Source: Globodera rostochiensis
Lineage: Eukaryota > Nematoda > Chromadorea > Rhabditida > Heteroderidae
DNA length: 64,000 nt
Assembly: GCA_018350325.1 (NCBI GenBank)
Contig: JAEVLN010000029.1
Coordinates: 372,001-436,000 of the forward strand
Direction: 5' to 3'
Shown here in pieces: positions 35,514 to 44,999 of this stretch. Positions within the stretch are counted from its first letter, which is position 1. Each line of letters opens with the position of its first letter. The notes under the pieces were generated by a model. The model had not been told where the DNA came from. It saw only the letters and a list, made by a program, of their open reading frames with translations, and did no database searches. Position numbers and translations under genes: made by a program.

Positions 35514-35945
35514 CAGGGCTCTCATATATGACATCTTTTTTGTGGTTTATTGATAAGCCACTGATGTTTTTTTCGGAAAGGATGCATAGATGCTCTTTGT
35601 GGGTTTTTAGGAGCTTTGTAGACTTTTTGTCGATTTTTTGTGGTTTTTTGGAAAATAAATGAAAATTTCAAAAAAAGCTTAACAATTTTTGGATTTTGGC
35701 TTGTTACTTAAAATGAACACTAAAGTGATTTTTCGACAAAATTGTTCAACAAAAATGCATTCTTCTTTATATGAAATTGAAATTCATGATTGTAAATGAA
35801 GATTTTCTGCTTTTTGTCTATTTTTAAAGTCGATTAGGTTGTGGAAAAACATCATATTCCTTCCAATTTTGGTTGCAAATCTGTTAACAAATCGAGTAAT
35901 ATATTCGAAATTTCCTGGGCGGCGCTTATCGGCTTTCCCAAAATT
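35514..35945 (+). mobile_element. CAGGG-type element end plus degenerate GC-palindrome module
   Basis: Begins CAGGGCTCTCATATATGACA and then has TTTTTGTGG/TGTGGTTTTTTGG words (to about 35655). 35872-35945 carries the lead GGTTGCAAATCTGTTAACAA followed by a decayed palindrome (GGGCGGCGCTTATCGG). The other terminus is not seen. Confidence 0.5.
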
Positions 35946-35949
35946 TTTT

Positions 35950-37430
35950 GAAAAATTGCGCACAAAAAATAGATAAAAAGCTCTAAAACGTTCATTGTGT
36001 AACAAGAATTGCTCAAATATTGTTGCCAGCAAGAAATATAACGAACAAAGATATATGTTTACTTAAATGGCGCGGCAGTTAGCCCTTCAGTGGAGGCGCG
36101 GCACCCCCTTAGAGTGTGTTTTAGTTGTGTTGATCCGTCACAGTGTATTTATTTTAATTAAATTCATCTTTGGTTTTTATTTTTTAGATATTGTCTTTGA
36201 TTATGATTAATAATAAATAATTGTTTTTTCGTCAATTTTTTTTATTAAAAATAAAATTATTATATTTATTTTAGCAATCTTCAATGGTTTGATTCTTTAA
36301 ATCTTTACTGCATCCACTATCTCAACCGACTTTTTAAGGGGCATTCCTTAACAATATACGGCCGCGGAAGTTCATCGCCTACATTGTGACCGATAAGTTT
36401 GTTACTGATTTTCTTTTTATCATAAGGCGTTTCTTTTCAAAATTGTTTTTTGCAAAATGAGATTTTAAAATGAAACATTTTATACAATATTGTGTCATAA
36501 ACTTTTAAATATATTTAAACATTTTTGTTTTTAAATTAAAACCATTTTCCGCATCTTCAAAGTTAAGTTTATTTAATTATATCTGGATTATCAATTGGTT
36601 AATTAATTTCAATGAGATGTTGTCGAGCCATATGAAGAATGTGCTATTGTCAGCTTGATTGTTTCTATCTTTTAAAGTGTTTTGGTTTATTCTACAACTC
36701 GAAATCATTCGTTGTTTCGTTAGCGGGTGGGTATTTTATGTAGTTAAAATTGACAAGTAATTTGTTTAATATTTTAAAATCTTTTATTTATTTATTACTA
36801 AATATTTTCTGGATTTGTATAATCCAACATTATATTTTTTTTATTAAAGTCACATAAAACTTTTAATTAAACTTTTAATACCTTTAGAATGCCTCAAATT
36901 TCTTGTTTACTAATGATTTTTATTTACTTTACCATTGGTGTTTTTTAATTAATTAATCTTTTGTTATAATTTTAAAAATTGATATTGTATTTTCATTCGT
37001 CCATTGAAGTCAAGGATGCTCGGTACAGCCAAAAATAAAAATAATATTTTGATTTTTTTGCTTCCTCCCTCAAATTTTTCTCTTGGTTTTGTGCCATGAA
37101 AAATTAAATTTAAAGTAGTATTTTTTTCAATGGATTTTTATGGCAAAATTCTCGCAAAATATGATTAAGGTATGCCCCCGACGTGTACTCCGGCAAAAAG
37201 CCCCCCCCCCAACAAAATGCTCCAGTTTAAAAAAGGGGTAAATGAAAAATACATAATCAGAAGACCATAATCCATTCGGTAGGAGACAGGAAAAAGCTAA
37301 GCGTTTAAAGTAGGAAAAAGCATAATAAATCGAAATTTCAAAAATTTTACTGCTTTTTAAAAAATGTTCGAGTCGCATAACTTTTTGCTTAAGTTCACTA
37401 CCAGAATCACGTCCTTCCGTTGCTTAGCTA
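35950..37430. other. T-rich spacer without a gene
   Basis: AT-rich with a 10-C run at 37201-37210. Open frames here are low-complexity. Confidence 0.4.
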
Positions 37431-37439
37431 ATTTTTGAA

Positions 37440-38300
37440 AATTTAACGGGATTGTACCAGTATTTTTTGGTCGGTAAAAACCGATAACGGTAAATCCCGA
37501 AATTTGCCGGTTTACCGTTACCAGTCGTTTTGGTACACGAACGGTAAAAAACCCGATACCGGAATTATTGGTTTTTACCATTACCAGATAATGGCATTTG
37601 CCGAGCACTATTTTTTGGTGGAGGATGCCAACTATTCGCTGAAAATGAATGAATGAATGAATTTGTGTGGTTGTGTGGAGAAAGGTCAATGCACAGCGCC
37701 AATCGAAAGATGAGAAAAAAGATACATGGTGAGAGCAGAGAAATAGAGAAAAGAGAAAGGAAAGAGCAGAGAAAGAGTGAAATGGTGAGAAGAGGGGGAA
37801 GAGAAAGCAAACAATTTTTGAGAGCAGAGAAATAGAGAAAAGAGAAAGGAAAGGGCAGAGAAAGAGAGGAAAGAATCCAAATGATAGAGAAAGAATGACG
37901 AGGGCGGGGGGGGGGGAACAAAATGAAGGTGAGGGCAAAGAAAAGAAGGTGAAAGCGGAGAGCAAAAACGTGAGGCTGAGAAATATAGCAAATGAAAAAA
38001 ATGAGTAAATCGATAAGCACATCGGGAAAAGAATAAATTCAAAATTTTGAATAATTCATTCTGCAAAACATTTTCAACAAATTTTTGAATGTTTCATTTC
38101 GCATCTGCATCTTTATTCAAATGGCATCCGGACAATCCGTCAGTGGACAATCCGTCAGTGGACAATTCGTCAGAGGACAATCCGTCTGAAAATTTTCTTT
38201 TAAAAAATCGGTTTAAATAATTTATTGCAGTGATTACGAATTCGTCAATAAAAAATCGGGGGCGAGTCGGAAGGCGGAGGAAGAATCAATTTCCGCAATT
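37440..38300 (+). repeat. Left arm of a long inverted repeat enclosing the srsx gene
   Basis: Begins with CCGGTAAA/ACCGG words, then CATTTGCCGAGCACTATTTT, GATGCCAACTATTCGCTG, GGTTGTGTGGAGAAAGGTCA, ATGCACAGCGCCAATCGAA, a GA-rich tract (37720-37990) and GATTACGAATTCGTCAATA. The reverse complement of 41705-42400 has the same blocks in the same order. The GA tract produces long low-complexity minus-strand frames that I do not call genes. A GGACAATCCGTCAGT minisatellite lies inside at 38129-38190. Confidence 0.9.
38129..38190 (+). repeat. 15-bp minisatellite GGACAATCCGTCAGT
   Basis: Four units of about 15 bp (GGACAATCCGTCAGT, with TTCGTCAGA and CCGTCTGA variants) inside the left inverted-repeat arm. 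They are absent from the corresponding part of the right arm. Confidence 0.9.
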
Positions 38301-38499
38301 TTAGCATCCGCAATTTAAAAAGAATTTGGATACATATTCAATGTTTTTAAATAAACTCTAACTCAAATTTGGGCAATAGTAAATTTAGTCATATTCAAAT
38401 TAATGAGAAACAAATCGGAAAATTTTTTGGCATTTTTGTTAAGAAATGTCATCAAAATTTTTGAAAAAAGTGTTTTATTTCAAAAAAATTGTGAAAAAA

Positions 38500-38560
38500 T
38501 GGTACTTAAGAGTGGATGATGTCCGGCGGTACCGACAGGCGCCAAAAAATTGGCAATCTT
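38500..38560 (-). repeat. Degenerate GC-palindrome core
   Basis: CCGGCGGTACCGACAGGCGCC at 38523-38543 is a decayed form of the palindromic core. The AT-rich lead is poorly conserved here. Confidence 0.5.
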
Positions 38561-38921
38561 TGTTAAGAAAATTCGAGCAAAATAATTTAAAAAAAAAAAT
38601 TTAATATTCAATGGATAAGCAATTTAAATGAGAGCATTCAGAAAATATATTTTTCATCATAGCACTAATAAAAGGATTATTTAATTATAGTCTAATCGAA
38701 TGCAAATGATTCTGACATAATAACTGTGTAAGCTTTTTTGTCAAGGGCAAATAATAGTAAAAATGTAGCCATTAATTACCAAAATCCTTTTAGACATTTT
38801 ATTTAAATTATACCTTAAGCTAAAAAAAATTAAATGCTGAAAGGAATCTTCTGACATTTCTAGCTCACATCTATAAATCACCTTTAGGTTATCTTTAAAA
38901 TTTTTCAAATCTTACAATACA

Positions 38922-41063
38922 ATGGTGCCATCCGTTGATCCGGTAATTATTATTTAATTGATTAATTGAAATTTCTATTTTAAGTTATACTATCTTTACA
39001 TGAACAAAGGCTTTGTTCCCATTGAAATTATTACAAATGGAATCATTGCTATGATTTGTTGTGTCGGAATTGGCCTAAACTCGTCTCTTGTCTATGTGAC
39101 CATCAAAACAAAGTAAAGAATATTCGTGTTCTAGCCCCAAACAAAAATAAGCCTTGTTTTATTTTCTTAAATTTGTCGTTACTAAAAGGTTGCCGGTTTT
39201 TTGGGACCTTCTCGGTACTCATCAATCTTCAAAAGCCACAAAATAACGGATTATAACCAGGGATGCTACTTTTAGGCAAATGCCTATTTTTTCTGCGAAC
39301 TTGGCACAGTGAGTTAAGCACGAAAAACATGTTTTTAGCTTTATTTGGAGCTTCTTGAGTGGACTTTATAATGCCTATTTATGCCTATTTTGGGGTTTTT
39401 GTGCCTAATGCCTATTTGTGCCTATTTCGACATTTTTGTGCCTATTTCATGCCTATTTTGACGACTTTTCTTCAAGATTTTGAGATATTTTGCTCAAAAA
39501 TAGCAAGCACGAAAAAAAATTTTCAAAAGCACCATCACGCGTGGCAAAATTTCGAGAGCGTTTTTTTCGGCATACAAAAACATTTTGGCAGAAGGAGGCG
39601 CTTTACGCCGGAAAATATCGAAAAATTTTTGATTTGTAACTGCAATAAGCAGAAATGATCGCTTATTTTTTGTTTGTTAAAACCTTCGGTAAAAAATTTT
39701 ATTTGCCTATTTTTGTGCCTATTTCATGCCTATTTTAGAACTTTTTTGTGCCTATTTAGGCGTCTTCTTGCAATTTTTCGTGCCTAAAAGTAGCATCCCT
39801 GATTATAACAACCACTTGTAAAAAGGCTTTGAATTTATGAAAAACGAAATGCCAAATTTTGAAATTTGCTAGTCGTGTCTCAAAGAAACTTTGTAAGAAA
39901 AACGGCTAACACTTATCCGATTAGATCACTCCATTCGCCTTGCATGATTCTGGTCGCTTTTTATGCATTTTTTGCCTCATTTCTCTTTTTTGGAAATTGC
40001 GTCAAATTTGTCATTTTTGCGTTTGGATTCAATTACATCACGCTGCGGACGTGCTTTTTTATACAATTTATTCCCCTAATTGGCACATCAATTGCTTTAA
40101 CGCTTCAGTTATGCATTGGAATCGACCGTCTCATCGGAGTTATCTTTCCAATATGGTGATAAAGCTTGCAATTTTTAAATGTAACCCTTTTTTAAAAATA
40201 TTTTTGATCAGAATTCAGAAATTTTTCAAATTTTTATTTTTTTGTGTAGACGAACTCACTGTTTGTTTCAAAAATTCATACTTTGTTTATTAATATTATT
40301 AAATGGCATTAAATATTTTTAAGGTATAAAGCAAGTGGAAAATACGTTACTTTTAAATTTATCACTGGGTTTTGTTGCATTAGATTGATATTAAATGGGT
40401 TCAACGCCTATATTGGAAGCTCTGCGCATTGGGAAAAGTTAGAATTTTTGCAAAAATTCATTTAAAAAATAATTTTTAGACCGGTGATGTGCCTACTTGG
40501 GGAACCCAACCATCAACCCGAAAACCAATATTTCACTAATACTAGTGCATTAGTTATATATTGTAGTGAATTTTTATGTTACACATTGATTTTGCTGATC
40601 ATGTGGCACCGAAAATCATCGAGTTTTATTTTTTGTTTTAACAAATATTTTTTAACTTTTGCGTTTAGTTCCGGAAAATGTGAAAAAGTTAACAATTTCG
40701 CTGAGTGTTCTGATGTCGATTGGTCTGATATGCTACATATTGGTTGGCTAACAAATTATTCCATTCAGTATTTATTTTTAAACCCTTTTTTAAGAATGTC
40801 TTATTCGTAGAAGTCATAATTCCCTTACTCAATTTGGAGACATTTATAATTGAATATTTTGTTACACCAATAAGTCTTTCTTTGCAATCGATGGCATACG
40901 GAAGCAGTGCTCCGGTTCTGTACTTTTGCAGGTAAAGATTTTTTGAAACAATTATTTTCTTTATCCAAAATGTAATTTAATGCTTATTTTTAGTGCCCAA
41001 TATCGCAGCGCTTTTCGCACACAATTTAGCCATCAAGCAAACCAAGTCACTCCGATAATTTAA
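38922..41063 (+). CDS. Complete srsx-like serpentine chemoreceptor gene, 8 exons, 305 aa
   Basis: A seven-transmembrane G-protein-coupled receptor of the nematode Srsx class (chemosensory, plasma membrane; ligand unknown). Exons: 38922-38942, 38985-39112, 39925-40155, 40324-40437, 40480-40622, 40669-40742, 40795-40931 and 40994-41063. All introns are GT-AG and all phases fit, giving 305 aa, the usual size for the family. Landmarks: GxxxN in segment 1 (GIGLNSSLVYVTIKT); KSLHSPCMILVAF before segment 2; CFFIQFIPLIG in segment 3, then CIGIDRLIGVIFPIWY; Cys in loop 2 (PVMCLLGE); KKLTISLSVLMSIGL in segment 6; GSSAPVLYFC in segment 7; and QYRSAFRTQF in the tail. The ATG at 38922 lies on a 21-nt first exon; an alternative Met at 39000 would remove 12 residues. 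Intron 2 (812 nt) holds a 544-bp MITE. The gene sits between long inverted-repeat arms. The 3' half matches the partial copy at 2-530. Confidence 0.85.
39258..39801. mobile_element. Intact 544-bp hAT-type MITE in intron 2 of the srsx gene
   Basis: Perfect 21-bp terminal inverted repeats (starting CAGGGATGCTACTTTTAGGC) and a perfect 8-bp target duplication ATTATAAC (39250-39257, 39802-39809). The CAGGG ends plus an 8-bp duplication define the hAT superfamily. The interior has many GCCTATTT words near both ends and a central non-repetitive core. There is no transposase, so it is nonautonomous. The 99-codon frame inside is an artefact of the words. The intron splice sites are intact, so the gene may tolerate it. 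Confidence 0.96.
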
Positions 41064-41189
41064 CAATCAAAAAGGCTCGATTGGTACTTTTGCTTTGCAA
41101 ATTGTTATTAAAATGCATTTCTGTGGTCTTTTTACCCTTTAATCATGAATATTAATATTGAATTTAAATTTTTTATGCCTATTTTGTGC

Positions 41190-41261
41190 GGCCAATATCG
41201 CAACGCATTTCGCACACAATTCGGTCATCAAGAACAAAATTTACAGTTGTCCAATATTTGA
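41190..41261 (+). pseudogene. Duplicated terminal exon of the srsx gene
   Basis: GQYRNAFRTQFGHQEQ... to TGA, homologous to the terminal exon at 40994-41063 and closer to that of the copy at 449-530 (HQEQ). The acceptor is lost: GTGCG stands where TTTAG should be. It lies 127 bp downstream of the functional stop, so it is an unused duplicate unless another acceptor is used. Confidence 0.7.
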
Positions 41262-41417
41262 ACAATAAATCTTTTAAAAACTAATTTATATGTGAATTCA
41301 ATCATTGCTTTTTAAAACTGGTTTTTGTTACGAGTGCACTAAAGTGTCTTTTGAATGAATTCAAGATCCGCGAGTTAAAATGTCTCTAAAAAAAGTCGGG
41401 GTTATCTGGGCACTGAT

Positions 41418-41530
41418 GGTTCGGGTATCCGTCCGGATACCAGATAATTTCCATTTTTTAAAAATACTAATTAAAATTTCATAAAAAACGAATAAAATAG
41501 GGTTGGTTACGGTCAGTTTTAAACCGGGGA
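41418..41530 (+). repeat. Transposon terminal fragments
   Basis: 41430-41450 is a near-palindrome (GGTATCCGTCCGGATACC). 41497-41530 (TAGGGTTGGTTACGGTCAGT, TTTAAACCGGGG) is the inverted counterpart of 12870-12908. Confidence 0.6.
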
Positions 41531-41704
41531 ATGAAGTTGAACAGATCCAACTTGATTGAATTTGATTAGTAGTTTTTGCACAAAAAATGGCGCCAAAAGC
41601 TCACTACTTTGATTTTATTTGAGTTTCACTAACAAATAAGATTTGAGAATTTAAAGCTGTTTTTTGATCGGTTGATTATTTTTAAAAATAAGGAAAAAAG
41701 GACT

Positions 41705-42400
41705 GCCAAGTAAACCAAAGCTTTCTTCCTCCGCCCCCCGTCTGCCCCACTACTTGCTCCGTCCCCGCATGCTCGCTGTCGGCGGGCCGCCAGCGGCCTT
41801 TCATTGCTTTTGTTTCTTAAAAGTCGTTTACCTTAATTTATAAAAATTTTCCTACTGAAATTTCTCAATTTTTATTTTCTATTGACGAATTCGTAATCAG
41901 TGCATCAAAAACATATTTTCACAAAATTTTAGAATAAAAAAATATTCCCAACAAATTTTGACGGGTATCTTTATTTTTATTTTTTGTTTTCGCTTCTCCT
42001 ACTTTATCTGCTCTCATCATTTTGTTCTTCCCTCCACCTCCACCATCTTCTGCCCATCTCTTTCTTTTCTCTTTTTCTCTGCCCACAACCTTTTTTGCGT
42101 TCACTTCCCCCTATTTCTTTGCGCTCGCACATCGTTCGATTGGCGCTGTGCATTGACCTTTCTCCACACAACCAAACCCATTCATTCATTCATTTTACAG
42201 CGAATAGTTGGCATCCATTCCACCAAAAAATAGTCCTCGGCAAATGAAATTTTTTGGTAACGGTAAAAACCGATAATTCCGTTTCGGCTCTTAACCGTTG
42301 GTGTACCAAAACGACTGGGACCGGTAAATCTGGTAAATTTACCGGTTTTACCGAATGGTGCTAAAATCCCGGTAAACCGGATACCAATCGATTACACTTA
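41705..42400 (-). repeat. Right arm of the long inverted repeat enclosing the srsx gene
   Basis: The reverse complement repeats the left arm (37440-38300) block by block: CCGGTAAA words, CATTTGCCGAGGACTATTTT, GATGCCAACTATTCGCTG, GAATGAATGAATG, GGTTGTGTGGAGAAAGGTCA, a GA-rich tract and GATTACGAATTCGTCAATA. Identity looks high in the outer 270 bp and falls inward. CT-rich open frames here are low-complexity. Confidence 0.9.
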
Positions 42401-42409
42401 CGCCTAACT

Positions 42410-43600
42410 CACGAATCTGCAACATTTGATTTCGAATTTTAGATAGAAAATAATAATTTAGAATTTAAAGCGTGTTTTGAATCGGTTGAACTTTTTGAAA
42501 ATTAAGGAAAAAACGAATTTTTTCAAGTAACTCCAAAGACGGATAGAATAACTGGGGAAAGTTAGAGACTTAGGAATTCATTAGGTTTGGGCCTAAGCCA
42601 CCATGAGCTTAGAGGTTCAATCAGCGCACCAAATAACATAACTTGAGACACTTTTTAGAATAAAAAATATTCCTCCCCACTATAGTTTTTGGCCAACTTT
42701 GAGGGGCTAGGGACAATAACTTCTTAGTTGTTTCCGCGCAAAATTTTGCAGATTCGTGCTTCTAGGGGCATCATGTCATCCCAGCAGCCATAAGATAATC
42801 TTATAAATAAAATATTTAAAAAGGCTAAAATTAATGACTCAGCAAGTAATGCATAATTAATTAATGCCTAGTTGATTGAAAATGGCTCGGCAATTAAATT
42901 TTTTTAAAACTAATTTTTTAATTAATTTATAAAAAAAATATAAAGCCCAATTCTTTTAAAATGAAAAAAATATTGTCTTATAATTTATTATCATAATTCC
43001 CATTTAAAAATATAAAACGTATAACCAATTAAGATGCCTTCATTTCTTAAAAGTAATTGGAATATTTCCAGTTTATGAATAAACATTGAATAAATAACAT
43101 ATTTAAAAAATCCGTACTTTATTTAAAGTGCTTTATATTTATCAATTTATTCTAAAAAGGTTTGCTTCGCCAAATGTCAATTTATTAAAAATATTAAAAC
43201 AAAAAATATATATCAGGCAAAATTACGAATATTTGTTGCTGATGAACAGCAACAAGGAATTATAAATGAGCTGCATTTTTAAAAATTGTTAAAAAAAATA
43301 GAATATTATCGAATAACTATAATGCATAATGAATTAATGGCTAGTTGATTGAAAATGGCTCGGCAATTAAAATTTTTTAAAACTAATTTTTATCTAATGC
43401 GAAATTTCAGCGATGAATTTATAAAAATTTATTTTTATAAGGTCATAGAAAAGTTTAAAAATAGAAAAAATCTTTTTTAAAGTATAAAGAAACATATAAG
43501 GGACAAAAATGAATGTGTTAAAATCATATCCCGCATTACTTATTAAAATTTTATAAAATAAATATTTTTATCTAATTAAATTAAAAAGACTGAAAAAATA
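42410..43600. other. AT-rich stretch with a short dispersed duplication
   Basis: 42843-42925 and 43318-43400 share TAATGCATAATTAATTAATG, CTAGTTGATTGAAAATGGCT and CGGCAATTAAA, a duplication about 480 bp apart. No gene seen. Confidence 0.6.
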
Positions 43601-43621
43601 ATATTTGCTATTATCTTTGTG

Positions 43622-44997
43622 ATGCAAGAAAAGTTGAAAAACAAATTCTCTCTGAGGAAAGCGCACCAAAAGGCTCGGGCAGCCAGAAGGGACGGAAAAA
43701 GTGAAAACACTGAACTCTAATTTAACTCGCATTATTAAACTAGAAAAGGAATTTTCGATCGCTTATTTAATATTTAATTCTTACTACTTATTCCACTTAA
43801 GTGTAAACGAGGCTGCCACATTTTCGCGCTTGCATGCCGGAATTCTACAAGCAATTACAATTTTCTTAAACTATCAACTCAGTCAAATAAAATTGAATAT
43901 AACAAAAAGGTAAAATATATCAAAGGATTCTTGTTGTTTCTTTAATAATAATAAATCAACTTTTTATGATTTAAAATAATAAAAAGTTTAAAAGTCAAAA
44001 AATTATAAATTTTAATCTTAAACCAATAATTTGAATGATCATTATACCAATAAATTACCTATTCTGTTAAAATTCTTTGGGTGCCTATGCGGGCTGGGCG
44101 CTCTGAGACCGTGATCCGCGCAAAAACATGAAATCCTGCCACAGATACGAACAAAATGTTAAAAATGTTTTTTTAATTGGCAAAAAATAATTTCTTCAAT
44201 CATCCGGGGAGAGCCACGACTTCATCACAAATTAGGCTTATGTTCTCACATAATATATAAACAAAATGGAAAAAAACAAACAATATATAAAATTTATAAA
44301 GAACCAAAAGTTATGCTAATATTTTTGTCGAATAAATAAAGTGTGTTAACAAATAAAATGCTTGTAATGAAGCGTAAATTTTTAAGCCAAAAATAAATTC
44401 TATTGAATAATAAAGCTTCCAAATTTTGAATTTTATAAAACTATTTAACTATTTAATAATTAATTATCTTTTGAGAAGGACGCCTCACTATTAATTATTA
44501 TTTATTTAAAAATATTTAAAACAGATGCAACATTTTAACTATTTGATAATATCAAATATTATTTGTATAATTTCTTAATGCAAATAGGAAAAAGCTTTAC
44601 TTTGTTGAAAAAGACTTAAAACAATTAAAAAAGTTTTCCCAGTGAGCATAAACCCTTTAAAATAAAATTTATTGAAATAATTCGTAATAATATATTTATT
44701 TATGTTTATTTTTTAAATTAATTTGCAATGCCAAAAATTGTAACAATCCATAGATAACTCTTAAATTTAAATATAACAAACTAACATTGTATTATATTTT
44801 TATGAATTTTTCTATTTTCTCAACTATATCTTTTTAGGCTTTTTAAATAGTTTTTAAGTTTATTTCGCATAGTCGCAACAACTCTCTGGCGTATTGACCG
44901 AAAGTTACGTTACGATGAAGGCAAAATTAAAAACACAGCTGATCTTATTGAAATAAACGATTCTATTTCCAAATGGAGAAAAAAAGAAAACATATAA
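43622..44997 (+). CDS. Three-exon gene of unknown function, 127 aa
   Basis: Exon 1 43622-43700 (ATG; FSLRKAHQKARAARRDGK, strongly basic), intron of 43 nt (GTGAAA...AAACTAG), exon 2 43744-43909 (hydrophobic stretch IAYLIFNSYYLFHLSV, then SRLHAGILQAITIFLNYQL), donor AAG|GTAAAA, intron of 949 nt, exon 3 44859-44997 (LFRIVATTLWRIDRKL, YDEGKIKNTADLIEINDS, SKWRKKENI, TAA). All three phases agree and each exon border has usable splice sites. Without the second splice the frame would stop at 43911 (82 aa). A basic N-terminus followed by one or two hydrophobic segments could mean a membrane or mitochondrial protein, but I do not recognise the family. The start could also lie in an upstream exon. Confidence 0.5.
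44005..44240. repeat. Dispersed duplication A, copy 1
   Basis: Shares with 49885-50165 the blocks AATTACCTATTCTGTTAAAA, GGGCTGGGCGCT, GAAATCCTGCCACAGAT.CG, TTTCTTCAATCATCCG and TCACAAATTAGGCTTATGTT. It lies inside intron 2 of the gene at 43622-44997. Confidence 0.85.
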
Positions 44998-44999
44998 AC

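Noticed and set aside
37357..38066. Minus-strand open frames of up to 221 codons, rich in Ser, Phe, Leu and Cys
   Set aside because: They read through the GA/CT-rich low-complexity part of an inverted-repeat arm. Three frames are open at once and the mirror arm at 41.9-42.2 kb behaves the same way.
39359..39658. 99-codon plus frame with repeated AYFG/CLF words
   Set aside because: It lies wholly inside the MITE at 39258-39801 and is produced by reiterated GCCTATTT words.
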